Shown: positions 43,117 to 51,980, numbered from the stretch's first letter. The stretch: 64,000 nt of DNA from Haloarchaeobius sp. FL176 (GCF_024609245.1 NZ_JANJYH010000004.1:124001-188000), one strand, 5' to 3'. Translations and numbers: made by a program. Notes: generated by a model from the sequence alone, not told the origin.

Positions 43117-43851
43117 ATGACCGACCTAGATGCAGTCGAGGACGGCCGGAACGTCCTCGTGACCACCAAATCGACGAATAACGACCACTGCAGCGACCTG
43201 CTCGAGACGGGTGACCCGAACACGCGAGCAGAACTGACCGTCTCGCTGCCCGAGGCACAGGCCGAACAGACCGGGTTCGGCAGTGCCGCGAACACCCAGC
43301 CGGCACGCAAGGGAACCATCTCGGTCGGCGACGTGCTCCGGTCGGCCGGCGAAGGCGGCCCGGACTTCGGCGCGCCGGTCGTGATGGACGCCGTCGAAGA
43401 CCCCGACGACCTCCAGGGCATCGGCACCGCGATCAGCCGCTACTGCCAGCACTGGAACGAGGAGGGCTACGATATCGTCGTCTGCTTCGACTCGCTGACC
43501 GAGCTGCTCGACCACGCCGGCCCCGAAGTCGTCTTCCAGTTCTGCCACGTGCTCACCAGCCGCCTCGACTCGGTCGACGCGCTCGCGCACTTCCACCTCG
43601 ACCCCGACGAACACAGCGACGAGACCGTCGCCACCTTCCAGTCCATCTTCGACGAGACCGTCGGCGAGACGACCGAAGCCGACGCCATCGAGGCGTTCGC
43701 CGAGGCCACCGACGACGACATCGCGGCCCTCACCGAGAGCTGGAGCGCCGAGGCGAACTACTCCATCGTCGGCGACGACGACTACGCCCGACCCGACGAG
43801 GTCAGCGAGGCCTCGGACGACGACATCGCGGACTCGCTGCCCGTCGAGTGA
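43117..43851 (+). CDS. RecA/KaiC-like protein without Walker A (paralogue 1)
   Basis: 244 residues. GYDIVVCFDSLTELLDHAGPEVVFQFCHVLTSRLDSVDALAHFHLDPDEH resembles the Walker B strand and following part of RecA/KaiC-type ATPases, but no GxxGxGKT is present, so it should not bind ATP classically. The N-terminal 110 residues have RGTVLVTTK-like strand NVLVTTKST. C-terminus: EATDDDIAALTESW and EASDDDIADSLPVE, two related acidic motifs. Family resembles the haloarchaeal DUF7504 type. Tandem with the next gene, with a 38-base identical stretch between them. Confidence 0.83.
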   Translation: MTDLDAVEDGRNVLVTTKSTNNDHCSDLLETGDPNTRAELTVSLPEAQAEQTGFGSAANTQPARKGTISVGDVLRSAGEGGPDFGAPVVMDAVEDPDDLQGIGTAISRYCQHWNEEGYDIVVCFDSLTELLDHAGPEVVFQFCHVLTSRLDSVDALAHFHLDPDEHSDETVATFQSIFDETVGETTEADAIEAFAEATDDDIAALTESWSAEANYSIVGDDDYARPDEVSEASDDDIADSLPVE

Positions 43852-43917
43852 CCCGAAGTGATTTACGTGGTGGTCAAGTAACATGTTAGCAATCCCGGGG
43901 GGTCGGGGTGGATACAC

Positions 43918-44685
43918 ATGAGTGAACACGGCGCGGACGGTGGGCCGAGAACAGTCCTTCTCCTCGACGAGATGGCCGAAGACGAGACCGGCGAGCACTG
44001 CGACGGGCTGATGGGCGGCCCAGCCGCGGACCAGCGCGCCGAACTCGTCGTCTCGTTTCCCGAGGACGTGACCGACAGGCTCGACTTCAGCTCGCTCTCC
44101 GGCGGGCGACAGCCCGAGAAACGGGGTATCGTCACCGTCGGCGAGACGATGCAGGCCGCCGGCGCCGGCCGGCCGGACTTCAGCGATCCGCTCGTCGAGC
44201 AGACGGTCGCCGACCCGACCGACCTCCAGCAGCTCGGCGAAGTCATCAGCAACTTCTGTAACGTCTGGGGCGACGCCGGCTACGATATCGTCGTCTGCTT
44301 CGACTCGCTGACCGACCTGCTCGCGGCGAACGACCCGGAGATCGTCTTCCAGTTCTGCCACGTGCTGTCGGGCCGGCTCGAATCGGTCGACGCGGTGGCG
44401 CACTTCCACCTCGACCCGAACGCACACGGCCAGCAACTGCAGCTCACCTTCGAACAGATGTTCGACGAGACGCTCGTCGAGGAGATCGACGTCGAGCACC
44501 TCGTCCCCGGCGGGAGCAGCCGGGCCAGCGACGCCGACGTGGCCCGTGAGACCGAGACCATCGAGCTCGACGACCCCGACGAGACTCCGGCTGCGAACGA
44601 CGGCGCCGCGACCGACTCCCCGCCAGCGGCCCGCCAGTCCGGCGAGGCCTCCGACGACGACATCGCCGATGCGTTGCCCGACTGA
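43918..44685 (+). CDS. RecA/KaiC-like protein without Walker A (paralogue 2)
   Basis: 255 residues, tandem paralogue of the gene just upstream. Shares RTVLLLDEM for NVLVTTKST, the GYDIVVCFDSLTDLLAANDPEIVFQFCHVLSGRLESVDAVAHFHLDPNAH core and the same C-terminal motif EASDDDIADALPD. No Walker A. A GGGGTGGA site six bases before its ATG suggests SD-aided start. Start codons of both paralogues lie in short gaps. Role unknown; perhaps regulatory, like GvpD or KaiC-fold adaptor proteins. Confidence 0.83.
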   Translation: MSEHGADGGPRTVLLLDEMAEDETGEHCDGLMGGPAADQRAELVVSFPEDVTDRLDFSSLSGGRQPEKRGIVTVGETMQAAGAGRPDFSDPLVEQTVADPTDLQQLGEVISNFCNVWGDAGYDIVVCFDSLTDLLAANDPEIVFQFCHVLSGRLESVDAVAHFHLDPNAHGQQLQLTFEQMFDETLVEEIDVEHLVPGGSSRASDADVARETETIELDDPDETPAANDGAATDSPPAARQSGEASDDDIADALPD

Positions 44686-44760
44686 GGCGGACCGGCGCGG
44701 TGCTCGAACCGCCACCCGCAGTCCGTAGCCTTTTCTTCCAGGCATACCTCTTCGGAGCCT

Positions 44761-46656
44761 GTGGCCGCGCTCACACCCGAGATACTGCTGGTCTTCGCAC
44801 TCGTCACCGTCGTCCTCGTCCTGTTCGCGACGGAGCCGGTGCCCGTCGACATCACCGCACTCGGACTGATGGTCGCGCTCATGGTCCTCGGCCCGCTCTC
44901 CCAGCAGCTGGCCGCGGCGGGACTCATCGGCGGGCCGGTCGAGCTCCTGCCGGACAACCCGACCGACGGGCTCGCGGGGTTCGCGTCGACGGCGACCATC
45001 ACCGTGCTGGCGATGTTCATCCTCTCCGACGGCGTCCAGCGCACGGGCATCGTCCAGATCCTCGGACGGAAACTCGCCGCGCTCACCGGCGACTCGGAGA
45101 CGAAACAGCTCGGGGCGACGATGGGGGTCGTCGCCCCGCTCTCGGGCTTCATCAACAACACCGCGGCCGTCGCCATCCTCCTCCCGATGGTCACCGACAT
45201 CGCCCACGAGGGCAACACGTCGCCGTCGAAGCTGCTCATCCCGCTGTCGTACGCCTCGATGTTCGGCGGCACGCTCACGCTCATCGGCACGTCGACGAAC
45301 ATCCTCGCCAGCGAAATCGCCGCCGACGTCGCCAGCGACGTGGCCGACCCCAGCCCCGCCGTCGTCGCGCTGCAGGACGGCTTCTCGATGTTCGAGTTCA
45401 CCGCCCTCGGCGTCGTCGTCACGGTCGTCGGCTTCGTCTACTTCCTCGTCGTCGGGCGCTACCTGCTGCCGTCACGCATCGAGCCCGAGGACGACCTCGC
45501 CGCCGAGTTCCGCCTCTCGGAGTACCTCACCGAGGTCGTCGTCCGCGAGGACTCCCCGCTCGTCGGCCAGACCGTCCGCGACGCGCTCGCCGAGACCGAG
45601 TTCGACGTCGACCTCGTCCAGCTCATCCGGGACGACGAGGTGTTCCTCGAACCGCTCGGCCCGAAGACCATCCAGGCCGGCGATCTCTTCACCGTCCGGA
45701 CCGACCGGGAGACGCTCGTCGAACTCCTCGACGTGGAGGGGATGGCCGTCGTCCCCGAGTTCGAGGTCACCGAAGACGAGCTCGAACGCGCCGACCCCGC
45801 CGCCGAGAACCTCGTCGAGATCGTCGTCGCACCCGGCTCGCACGTCGTCGGCGAGTCCATCTCCTCGGTCAACTTCCGCCAGCGCTACGACGCGACCGTG
45901 CTCGCACTCCGCCGTGGCGGCGAACTCATCCGGAAGCGGATGGACGACATCGTCCTCCGCGTCGGCGACACGCTGCTCGTCCAGGGCACCGCCGACAGCA
46001 TCCAGCGCCTCGACGACAACCGCGACTTCATCGTCGCCCAGGAGATCGAGCGCCACGACTACCGCGAGGAGAAGATACCCGTCGCAATCGGCGTCATCCT
46101 CGCCGTCGTCGGCCTCGCGGCGGTCGATCTCCTCCCAATCGTCGTCTCCGCCCTCGCCGGAGCCGTCGCCATGGTCCTCACCGGCTGTCTCAAACCCGGC
46201 GAGGTGTACGACGCCGTCCAGTGGGACGTCATCGTCCTGCTCGCAGGTGTCATCCCGCTCGGCACCGCCATGCAACACACCGGCGCGGCGCTGTACCTCG
46301 CTGACCTGCTCGTGGCGACCGAGGCGTACCTGCCGGCCATCGCCGTGCTCGGGCTGTTCTACATCCTCACCGCGGCGCTGACGAACGTCGTCTCGAACAA
46401 CGCCAGCGTCGTGCTCATGATCCCCGTCGCCTTCGACACGGCCGCCAAGCTCGGCGCGTCGCCGTACGCGTTCGTCCTCGCGGTCACGTTCGCCGCCTCG
46501 ACCGCGTTCATGACTCCTGTCGGCTACCAGACCAACCTGTTCGTCTACGGCCCTGGCGGCTACAAATTCACGGACTACACCCTGGTTGGAACGCCGTTAC
46601 AGCTGATATTCGCGGTCGTGACGACGCTCGGCATCGCGGCGCTGTGGGGCATCTGA
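44761..46656 (+). CDS. SLC13/divalent-anion:Na+ symporter-like permease with TrkA-C domains
   Basis: 631 residues, GTG start. About 11 membrane helices in two halves, each with an SNT-like hairpin: GFINNTAAVAILLPMV and TNVVSNNASVVLMIPV, which are the ion-binding repeats of the SLC13/CitMHS family. A cytoplasmic loop of about 190 residues between the halves holds two TrkA-C (RCK-C) domains: REDSPLVGQTVRDALAETEFDVDLVQLIRDDEVFLEP and APGSHVVGESISSVNFRQRYDATVLALRRGGELI. Such permeases take up sulfate, di-/tricarboxylates or other anions with sodium; the TrkA-C domains suggest control by a small ligand. Confidence 0.92.
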   Translation: MAALTPEILLVFALVTVVLVLFATEPVPVDITALGLMVALMVLGPLSQQLAAAGLIGGPVELLPDNPTDGLAGFASTATITVLAMFILSDGVQRTGIVQILGRKLAALTGDSETKQLGATMGVVAPLSGFINNTAAVAILLPMVTDIAHEGNTSPSKLLIPLSYASMFGGTLTLIGTSTNILASEIAADVASDVADPSPAVVALQDGFSMFEFTALGVVVTVVGFVYFLVVGRYLLPSRIEPEDDLAAEFRLSEYLTEVVVREDSPLVGQTVRDALAETEFDVDLVQLIRDDEVFLEPLGPKTIQAGDLFTVRTDRETLVELLDVEGMAVVPEFEVTEDELERADPAAENLVEIVVAPGSHVVGESISSVNFRQRYDATVLALRRGGELIRKRMDDIVLRVGDTLLVQGTADSIQRLDDNRDFIVAQEIERHDYREEKIPVAIGVILAVVGLAAVDLLPIVVSALAGAVAMVLTGCLKPGEVYDAVQWDVIVLLAGVIPLGTAMQHTGAALYLADLLVATEAYLPAIAVLGLFYILTAALTNVVSNNASVVLMIPVAFDTAAKLGASPYAFVLAVTFAASTAFMTPVGYQTNLFVYGPGGYKFTDYTLVGTPLQLIFAVVTTLGIAALWGI

Positions 46657-46711
46657 GTCGAGCGGGGTGGAACGAAACGTTTTACCCACGATAGAACTGA
46701 TTTATATGCGC

Positions 46712-46784
46712 GGGCCGGTGGGGTAGCTTGGTAACCTTCAGCGTTTGGGACGCTGTACCCCCGGTTCAAATCCGGGCCGGCCCA
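46712..46784 (+). tRNA. tRNA-Pro (anticodon UGG)
   Basis: 73 bases. Acceptor GGGCCGG/CCGGCCC with discriminator A; anticodon stem CAGCG/CGCTG with loop TTTGGGA, anticodon UGG. T-arm CCCGG-TTCAAAT-CCGGG. CCA is not encoded. No intron. The last 19 bases overlap the 3' end of the hydrolase gene on the other strand. AAACGTTTTACCC about 30 bases upstream (46675-46687) is its likely TATA region; TTTATATG at 46701 is too close to serve. Confidence 0.96.
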
Positions 46785-47698
46785 CTGACTTCTCTCGACG
46801 TCCAGCCCCCGACACGAACGGCTCGGGCAGCAGTGATGTCGAGCTCGGCACCAGCCGGTCGACCGAGCCGTCCACCGTCCTCACACCCCACGGCCTCGCC
46901 CTCGGCACAGAGCCAGTCGACCAGCGCCGCCACCACCCGTTCGTGTGCCGTCGTGGTCGAGATGGTCGCCTCGCCGTCGCCGTCCTGCGCGCCGTAGTTC
47001 CCGAACTGGGCGTGGTTCATCCCCTCTACGGAGACGAACGTCGCGTCCGCGGGGAGGAACCGCCGGTTCGACTCGAAGCGCTCCCGGTTCAGCACGCCGT
47101 CGCGGGTGCCGGTGATGGCGACCGTCGCCAGCCCCGAGTCGCTCACGTTCACGTCGCAGTACGACGCCGCGAGGACCACTCCGCCGACCCGGTCCGCGTT
47201 GCCGTTCGCGTACCGGCAGGCCATCGCGCCGCCGAGGGAGTGGCCGCCGACGTACCAGGAATCGATGCCGTTCTCGTTCGAAACGACGGGCGAGGCGGCA
47301 TCGCTGTCCAGCACCGCGAGGTTCAGCGGGACGGCGGGGACGACGACGGTGACGCCGCGCTCGGCCAGCGGCGCGAGCGTGCGGACGTACGACCCCGGCT
47401 CGACGCGCCCGCCGGGGTAGAACACGAGACCGGCGCGCTCGCCGTCCGGCGGCTGGTCGTTGGGCCGGACGACGTAGCCGCCGTAGCCCGACTCGACGGT
47501 CACGTCGTACTCGGATTCCACGGCGGCTGGTGACTCGGTCGGCCCGTAGGCGAGGTAGTCGAAGTAGACCCACGCGCCGACGCCGACGAGGAGGGCGAGG
47601 AGGACGACCGTCACGACGGCGTACGGTGCGAGCCGACGCGCCCAGTCACGCAGTCGCTCGTCGTCGCCGGGCGTGAGCCACTGCAGGCGCTCGCGCAT
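46766..47698 (-). CDS. Membrane-anchored alpha/beta hydrolase
   Basis: 310 residues. One membrane helix at 24-49 (APYAVVTVVLLALLVGVGAWVYF) after a basic head, so the catalytic domain faces outside or is tethered. The triad appears intact: Ser in VGGHSLGGAMA, Asp in GTRDGVLN and His in EGMNHAQFGNYG. Substrate unknown; the SLG and NHAQF pattern resembles dienelactone hydrolase/PHB-depolymerase relatives. The last five codons read into the tRNA-Pro gene on the opposite strand (stop at 46766). Confidence 0.9.
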   Translation of the reverse strand: MRERLQWLTPGDDERLRDWARRLAPYAVVTVVLLALLVGVGAWVYFDYLAYGPTESPAAVESEYDVTVESGYGGYVVRPNDQPPDGERAGLVFYPGGRVEPGSYVRTLAPLAERGVTVVVPAVPLNLAVLDSDAASPVVSNENGIDSWYVGGHSLGGAMACRYANGNADRVGGVVLAASYCDVNVSDSGLATVAITGTRDGVLNRERFESNRRFLPADATFVSVEGMNHAQFGNYGAQDGDGEATISTTTAHERVVAALVDWLCAEGEAVGCEDGGRLGRPAGAELDITAARAVRVGGWTSREVSGPARI

Positions 47699-47782
47699 AC
47701 CGACACCTCCGGCGGCGGGCGAGTAACACTTTCGCCTCGCTTTGCCAAGCTACTTACCCGATGGTGGCCTTAGTCCGTGCCG

Positions 47783-50700
47783 ATGGACGCAGGGGACAAC
47801 GCCGAGCTCGTCGACGCCTTTCTGGAGTTCTACAGGAACTACTACCGCGACGAGATCGGGAGACTCGCACAGGAGTACCCCAGCGAACGCAAGTCGCTGT
47901 ACATCGACTGGGACGACCTGTTCACGTTCGACCGCGACCTGGCCGACGACTACCGCAACCAGCCCGAGCAGCTCCAGGAGTACGCCGAGGAGGCGCTCCG
48001 GCTGTACGACCTGCCCGTCGACGTCAGCCTCGGGCAGGCACACGTTCGCATCGAGCCCCTGCCAGACGCGACCGAGATCCGGTCGATTCGCTCCCGGCAC
48101 GTCAACACGCTCGTGACCGTCCGGGGCATCGTCCGCAAGGCGACCGACGTCAAGTCGAAGATGCAGGTCGCCGCCTTCGAGTGCCAGCGCTGTGGCACCC
48201 TCACCCGCATCCCGCAGTCCACCGGTACCTTCCAGGAACCCCACGAGTGCCAGGGCTGTGAGCGACAGGGCCCCTTCGTGCTGAACCACGACCAAAGCGA
48301 GTTCGTGGACGCCCAGAAGATCCGCGTGCAGGAGTCCCCCGAGGGGCTGCGCGGCGGCGAGACGCCACAGGCCATCGACATCCACATCGAGGACGACATC
48401 ACCGGCGAAGTGACCCCGGGCGACCACGTCGCCGCCACCGGCATTCTCCGGCTCGAACAGCAGGGCAACCAGCAGGAGAAGACGCCCCTGTTCGACCACT
48501 ACCTCGAGGGCGTCTCGGTGCGTATCGACCAGGAGCAGTTCGAGGACATGGAGATCTCCGAGGCCGACAAGGAGGAGATCGTCGCGCTCTCGAACGAGCC
48601 GGACATCTACGAGCAGATGGTCGGCTCCATCGCGCCCTCCATCTTCGGCTACGACCAGGAGAAGCTCGCGATGATCCTCCAGCTGTTCTCCGGCGTCACG
48701 AAGTTCCTCCCCGACGAGTCCCGGATTCGGGGCGACCTTCATATGCTGCTGATAGGGGACCCCGGAACGGGGAAGTGCGTCAAGGGAGACACCCGTGTCA
48801 CCCTCGCAGACGGCTCGGAGCTCGAAATCGGTGACCTCGTCGAGTCCAACCTCGACGAGCCGAAAGAAATCGACGATGGATGGTGGGACGAGGTCAGTAT
48901 CGAGCTGCCGTCGCTCCAGCCCGACGGCACGATAGGGACGGAGCAGGCGACGAAGGTCTGGAAGCGTGAAGCTCCGGAGACGATGTACCGAATTCGCACG
49001 GACACCGGGAAGGAAATCGAGGTCACGCCGTCGCATCCGCTGTTCGTTCCCGCTGGAGCAGGCTTCCGTGCGGTCGAGTCGCGGGAATTGGCCGAGGGCG
49101 ACTTCGTCGCAGCTCCCAACCGTCTCGCTCACGATTACGATGACAAACTCGATATCGACTACCGGCAGGCAATCTCCCACAACGCGATTCCGCTCGATCT
49201 CCCTGACGAGTGGACGGCGTCGCTGGCACGACTGCTTGGGTACATCGTCGCCGAGGGGTACGTCGAGCAGCGCGCCGACAACACCGGGTTCGTCAGCATC
49301 ACGAACGACGACAGGGAGATTCTGGACGACAGCATCGAGGCACTCGAAGCACTCGGATTGAACTGGACCGAACGAGGAGCACACGAGGGGAACTCTGCAC
49401 GCGAAGTTATGTGCTCCGCGGGAGGGTTCGTCAGCTTCCTCGAATCATTCGATTCGTCGTTGCTCGAATCCTCAGCCGAGCAGTGCGTTCCCGACCCGAT
49501 ATTCCGCACGTCACCGGCGGTACAGCGGTCGTTCCTGAAGGCGTACATCGACGGCGAGTGTCACATTTCGTCGTCACAGCGTGAGATATCAGTCGCCTCA
49601 ATGAGTCGGGAGTTGCTCGATGGTGTCCGGACTCTGCTGCTCTCGTTCGGTATCACGGCACAGCTCCACGAGAAAGAAGGTGGCAGCTACAGGCTCAGAA
49701 TCAGCGGTGACGCGTTCGCACGTTACGTCGAACAGATAGGCTTCGTGACCGAGCGAAAAGCAGCGGCAGCAGCCGCACACGAGGGAGTCGAATCCAACAC
49801 GAACACAGACGTCGTTCCCGATGTCGGCGATACACTCCGTCGGGTTCGAGAATCTCTCGGGCTGACGCAGTCCGAATGTGGACTCCCCCGGTCGACGTAC
49901 CAACACTACGAACGTGGCGACCGAAATCCGAGCCGAGAGAGCCTTGAGGTGGTCGTGAAGACGTTCGAAGACAGTCTCTCGGAGACGGAGTACCGCGATG
50001 TGTCGGAGGTCGTCGCCGACGGCGGGTCGATAGCGCACGAGGTTGCTGTACTCCGCCGGCTCTGTGACAGCGACCTGCAGTGGGAACGCATCGAGTCCAT
50101 CGAGTCCGTCACGCCCGACTACGACTGGGTGTACGACCTCGAAGTCGCGGGCACCCACAACTACCTCTCGAACAATCTGGTCTCGCACAACTCCCAGATG
50201 CTCAGCTACATCCGTCACATTGCCCCCCGCTCCGTCTACACCTCCGGGAAGGGGTCCAGCTCGGCTGGTCTCACCGCCGCGGCTGTGAGGGACGACTTCG
50301 GCGACGGCCAGCAGTGGACCCTCGAAGCTGGCGCGCTCGTGCTCGCCGACCAGGGTATCGCGGCTGTCGACGAACTCGACAAGATGGCCGCGGACGACCG
50401 CAGTGCGATGCACCAGGCGCTCGAACAGCAGGAAATCTCGGTGTCGAAGGCGGGTATCAACGCGACGCTGAAGTCGCGCTGTTCGCTGCTGGGGGCGGCG
50501 AACCCGAAGTACGGCCGGTTCGACCAGTACGAGCCCATCAGCGAGCAGATCGACCTGGAGCCGGCGCTCATCTCGCGGTTCGACCTCATCTTCACGGTGA
50601 CGGACAAGCCGGACGAGGAGCACGACCGCGACCTCGCCCAGCACATCCTGACGACGAACTACGCGGGGGAGCTGAACACGCAGAAGACGGAGCTGACGAA

Positions 50701-51295
50701 CGTCGGCGTCGATCAGGCAGAGATCGACGAGATGTCGGAGACGGTGGACCCGGTCATCGACCCGGAGCTGATGCGGAAGTACATCGCGTACTCGAAGCAG
50801 AACTGCTATCCACGGATGACCCAGGAGGCACGGGACGCCATCGAGCAGTTCTACGTGGACCTGCGCTCGAAGGGGATGGAGGAGGACGCACCGGTGCCGG
50901 TGACGGCGCGCCAGCTGGAGGCGCTGGTGCGGCTGGCGGAGGCGTCGGCGCGAGTCCGGCTCTCCGACACGGTCGAGGAGTCCGACGCGGACCGGGCCAT
51001 CACCATCGTACGTGACTGCCTGAAGGACATCGGGGTGGACCCGGAGACGGGCGAGTTCGACGCGGACGTGGTCGAGACGGGGACGTCGAAGACCCAGCGC
51101 GACCGCATCAAGAACCTCAAGCAGCTCATCGGCGACATCGAAGAAGACTACGACGAGGGCGCACCGGTCGACGTGGTGCTCGACCGCGCCGACGAGATCG
51201 GGATGGATACCTCGAAGGCCGAACACGAGATCGAGAAGCTCAAACAGAAGGGCGAGGTGTACGAGCCCCGCACGGACCACATCCGGACGACTTGA
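47783..51295 (+). CDS. mcm: MCM replicative helicase, interrupted by an intein
   Basis: Precursor of 1170 residues; 698 after removal of the intein. The helicase unwinds DNA at the replication fork. The N-terminal domain has an OB-fold and a zinc ribbon with Cys134, 137, 156 and 159. The AAA+ part has Walker A GDPGTGK split by the intein before Ser, Walker B LADQGIAAVDELDKM, sensor and arginine-finger region SRFDLIFTVTDKPDE, and a C-terminal winged helix (LDRADEIGMDTSKAEHEIEKLKQKGEVYEP). The ATG at 47783 is preferred to GTG at 47777. A TATA-like TACTTACCC lies 28 bases upstream. The next gene starts on the last base of its stop (TGATG). Confidence 0.96.
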   Translation: MDAGDNAELVDAFLEFYRNYYRDEIGRLAQEYPSERKSLYIDWDDLFTFDRDLADDYRNQPEQLQEYAEEALRLYDLPVDVSLGQAHVRIEPLPDATEIRSIRSRHVNTLVTVRGIVRKATDVKSKMQVAAFECQRCGTLTRIPQSTGTFQEPHECQGCERQGPFVLNHDQSEFVDAQKIRVQESPEGLRGGETPQAIDIHIEDDITGEVTPGDHVAATGILRLEQQGNQQEKTPLFDHYLEGVSVRIDQEQFEDMEISEADKEEIVALSNEPDIYEQMVGSIAPSIFGYDQEKLAMILQLFSGVTKFLPDESRIRGDLHMLLIGDPGTGKCVKGDTRVTLADGSELEIGDLVESNLDEPKEIDDGWWDEVSIELPSLQPDGTIGTEQATKVWKREAPETMYRIRTDTGKEIEVTPSHPLFVPAGAGFRAVESRELAEGDFVAAPNRLAHDYDDKLDIDYRQAISHNAIPLDLPDEWTASLARLLGYIVAEGYVEQRADNTGFVSITNDDREILDDSIEALEALGLNWTERGAHEGNSAREVMCSAGGFVSFLESFDSSLLESSAEQCVPDPIFRTSPAVQRSFLKAYIDGECHISSSQREISVASMSRELLDGVRTLLLSFGITAQLHEKEGGSYRLRISGDAFARYVEQIGFVTERKAAAAAAHEGVESNTNTDVVPDVGDTLRRVRESLGLTQSECGLPRSTYQHYERGDRNPSRESLEVVVKTFEDSLSETEYRDVSEVVADGGSIAHEVAVLRRLCDSDLQWERIESIESVTPDYDWVYDLEVAGTHNYLSNNLVSHNSQMLSYIRHIAPRSVYTSGKGSSSAGLTAAAVRDDFGDGQQWTLEAGALVLADQGIAAVDELDKMAADDRSAMHQALEQQEISVSKAGINATLKSRCSLLGAANPKYGRFDQYEPISEQIDLEPALISRFDLIFTVTDKPDEEHDRDLAQHILTTNYAGELNTQKTELTNVGVDQAEIDEMSETVDPVIDPELMRKYIAYSKQNCYPRMTQEARDAIEQFYVDLRSKGMEEDAPVPVTARQLEALVRLAEASARVRLSDTVEESDADRAITIVRDCLKDIGVDPETGEFDADVVETGTSKTQRDRIKNLKQLIGDIEEDYDEGAPVDVVLDRADEIGMDTSKAEHEIEKLKQKGEVYEPRTDHIRTT
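48776..50191 (+). mobile_element. Intein at the Walker A site of MCM, with homing endonuclease
   Basis: 472 residues inserted between Lys of GDPGTGK and Ser. It starts with CVKGDTRVTLADG (block A, Cys1), has TPSHPLFV (block B), and ends with YDLEVAGTHNYLSNNLVSHN (blocks F and G: penultimate His, terminal Asn), followed by Ser+1. A LAGLIDADG homing-endonuclease has LLGYIVAEGYV and FLKAYIDGECHI motifs (acidic residues Glu and Asp). An extra HTH-like block lies about residues 683-730 of the precursor (LGLTQSECGLPRSTYQHYERGDRNP). Composition and codon use look less GC-biased than in the flanking exteins, a sign of horizontal movement. Confidence 0.94.
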
Positions 51296-51603
51296 TGGAC
51301 CGAATCTCCGCACTGCGGAACGTCGAGGATGCGCTGGCGGCGTTCGAGGACGGCGACTGCGACCTGGCCGACCTCGAACGGCGCGTACAGACCATCCTGC
51401 GGACGTACGTCAGCGAGTTCGACGTGGGAGAGTCGCTGGCGGTGTACCGGGTCGTGCCGGCGGACGGAGATAGCGACAACTCGACCGACGGCAGCAGCGG
51501 ACTCGTCCTCGTCGCGGGTGGGCCGAACGAGGCCCGGGCGCAAGCCCGCGAGCTCGCAGACGACCTCCCCGCGTCGCTGTCGGTCGAGCGCGTCTCGGAC
51601 TGA
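51295..51603 (+). CDS. Small protein translationally coupled to mcm
   Basis: 102 residues, ATG overlapping the mcm stop by one base. Helix-strand composition: MDRISALRNVEDALAAFEDGDCDLADLERRVQTILRTYVSEF, then GESLAVYRVVPADGD, an acidic Ser-rich loop and GLVLVAGGPNEARAQARELADDL. No recognised domain. The fixed position right after mcm suggests a link to replication, but this is position only. Confidence 0.78.
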   Translation: MDRISALRNVEDALAAFEDGDCDLADLERRVQTILRTYVSEFDVGESLAVYRVVPADGDSDNSTDGSSGLVLVAGGPNEARAQARELADDLPASLSVERVSD

Positions 51604-51608
51604 CCGGT

Positions 51609-51638
51609 GACTTTTTTACACCTCGTTTCGCACGAAAC
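51609..51638 (+). promoter_or_regulatory. Internal promoter and 14-base palindrome in the mcm cluster
   Basis: ACTTTTTTAC (51610-51619) is a TATA-like box 22-30 bases before the GTG at 51642. Between them lies the perfect palindrome GTTTCG-CA-CGAAAC (51625-51638), in the position where a repressor would cover the transcription start. It may allow the five downstream genes to be expressed apart from mcm. Confidence 0.5.
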
Positions 51639-51641
51639 TGC

Positions 51642-51980
51642 GTGTTCCTCGTCATCACGTACTCGACTGCGGCGCGGGAGACGCTCCGGAACCTCTGTCG
51701 GGCGCACGAGGATGCGGTCGTGCGGCGGTTCGGGCGGGCGGCGCTGTTCGACCGGACCGAGTTCGGCGCGTTCTGTGCGCTGCGGCTCCGGGCGAAACAC
51801 GGCGGCGACGTCCAGGTCGACCGGACCCGGCCCCTGAACGAGTTCGACCCGACGTACGAGCGCGTCCGTGCGGCGGCCGAGGCGTACGAGGAGCGGGACT
51901 CGCCGTACACGCCGTACGAGCGGTTCGCGACCGGCACCGAGCACCCATCACCGGGCGAGATGCGGGCACGGGAACTGTGA
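51642..51980 (+). CDS. Conserved protein of the mcm cluster
   Basis: 112 residues, GTG start. MFLVITYSTAARETLRNLCR begins a possible small alpha/beta fold; the middle FDRTEFGAFCALRLRAKHGGDVQVDRTRPLNEFDPTYERVRAAAEAYEERDSPYTPYERFATG is Arg/Tyr-rich. No family recognised. Own TATA-like box with an adjacent palindrome. Overlaps the next gene by four bases. Confidence 0.75.
   Translation: MFLVITYSTAARETLRNLCRAHEDAVVRRFGRAALFDRTEFGAFCALRLRAKHGGDVQVDRTRPLNEFDPTYERVRAAAEAYEERDSPYTPYERFATGTEHPSPGEMRAREL

Noticed and set aside
46701-46708. TTTATATG as TATA box of tRNA-Pro
   Set aside because: It ends four bases before the mature tRNA; the element near 46675-46687 has better spacing.
48776-50191. A frameshifted or split mcm gene
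   Set aside because: The frame is continuous, and the inserted part has intein blocks A, B, F, G and LAGLIDADG motifs with correct splice-junction residues.
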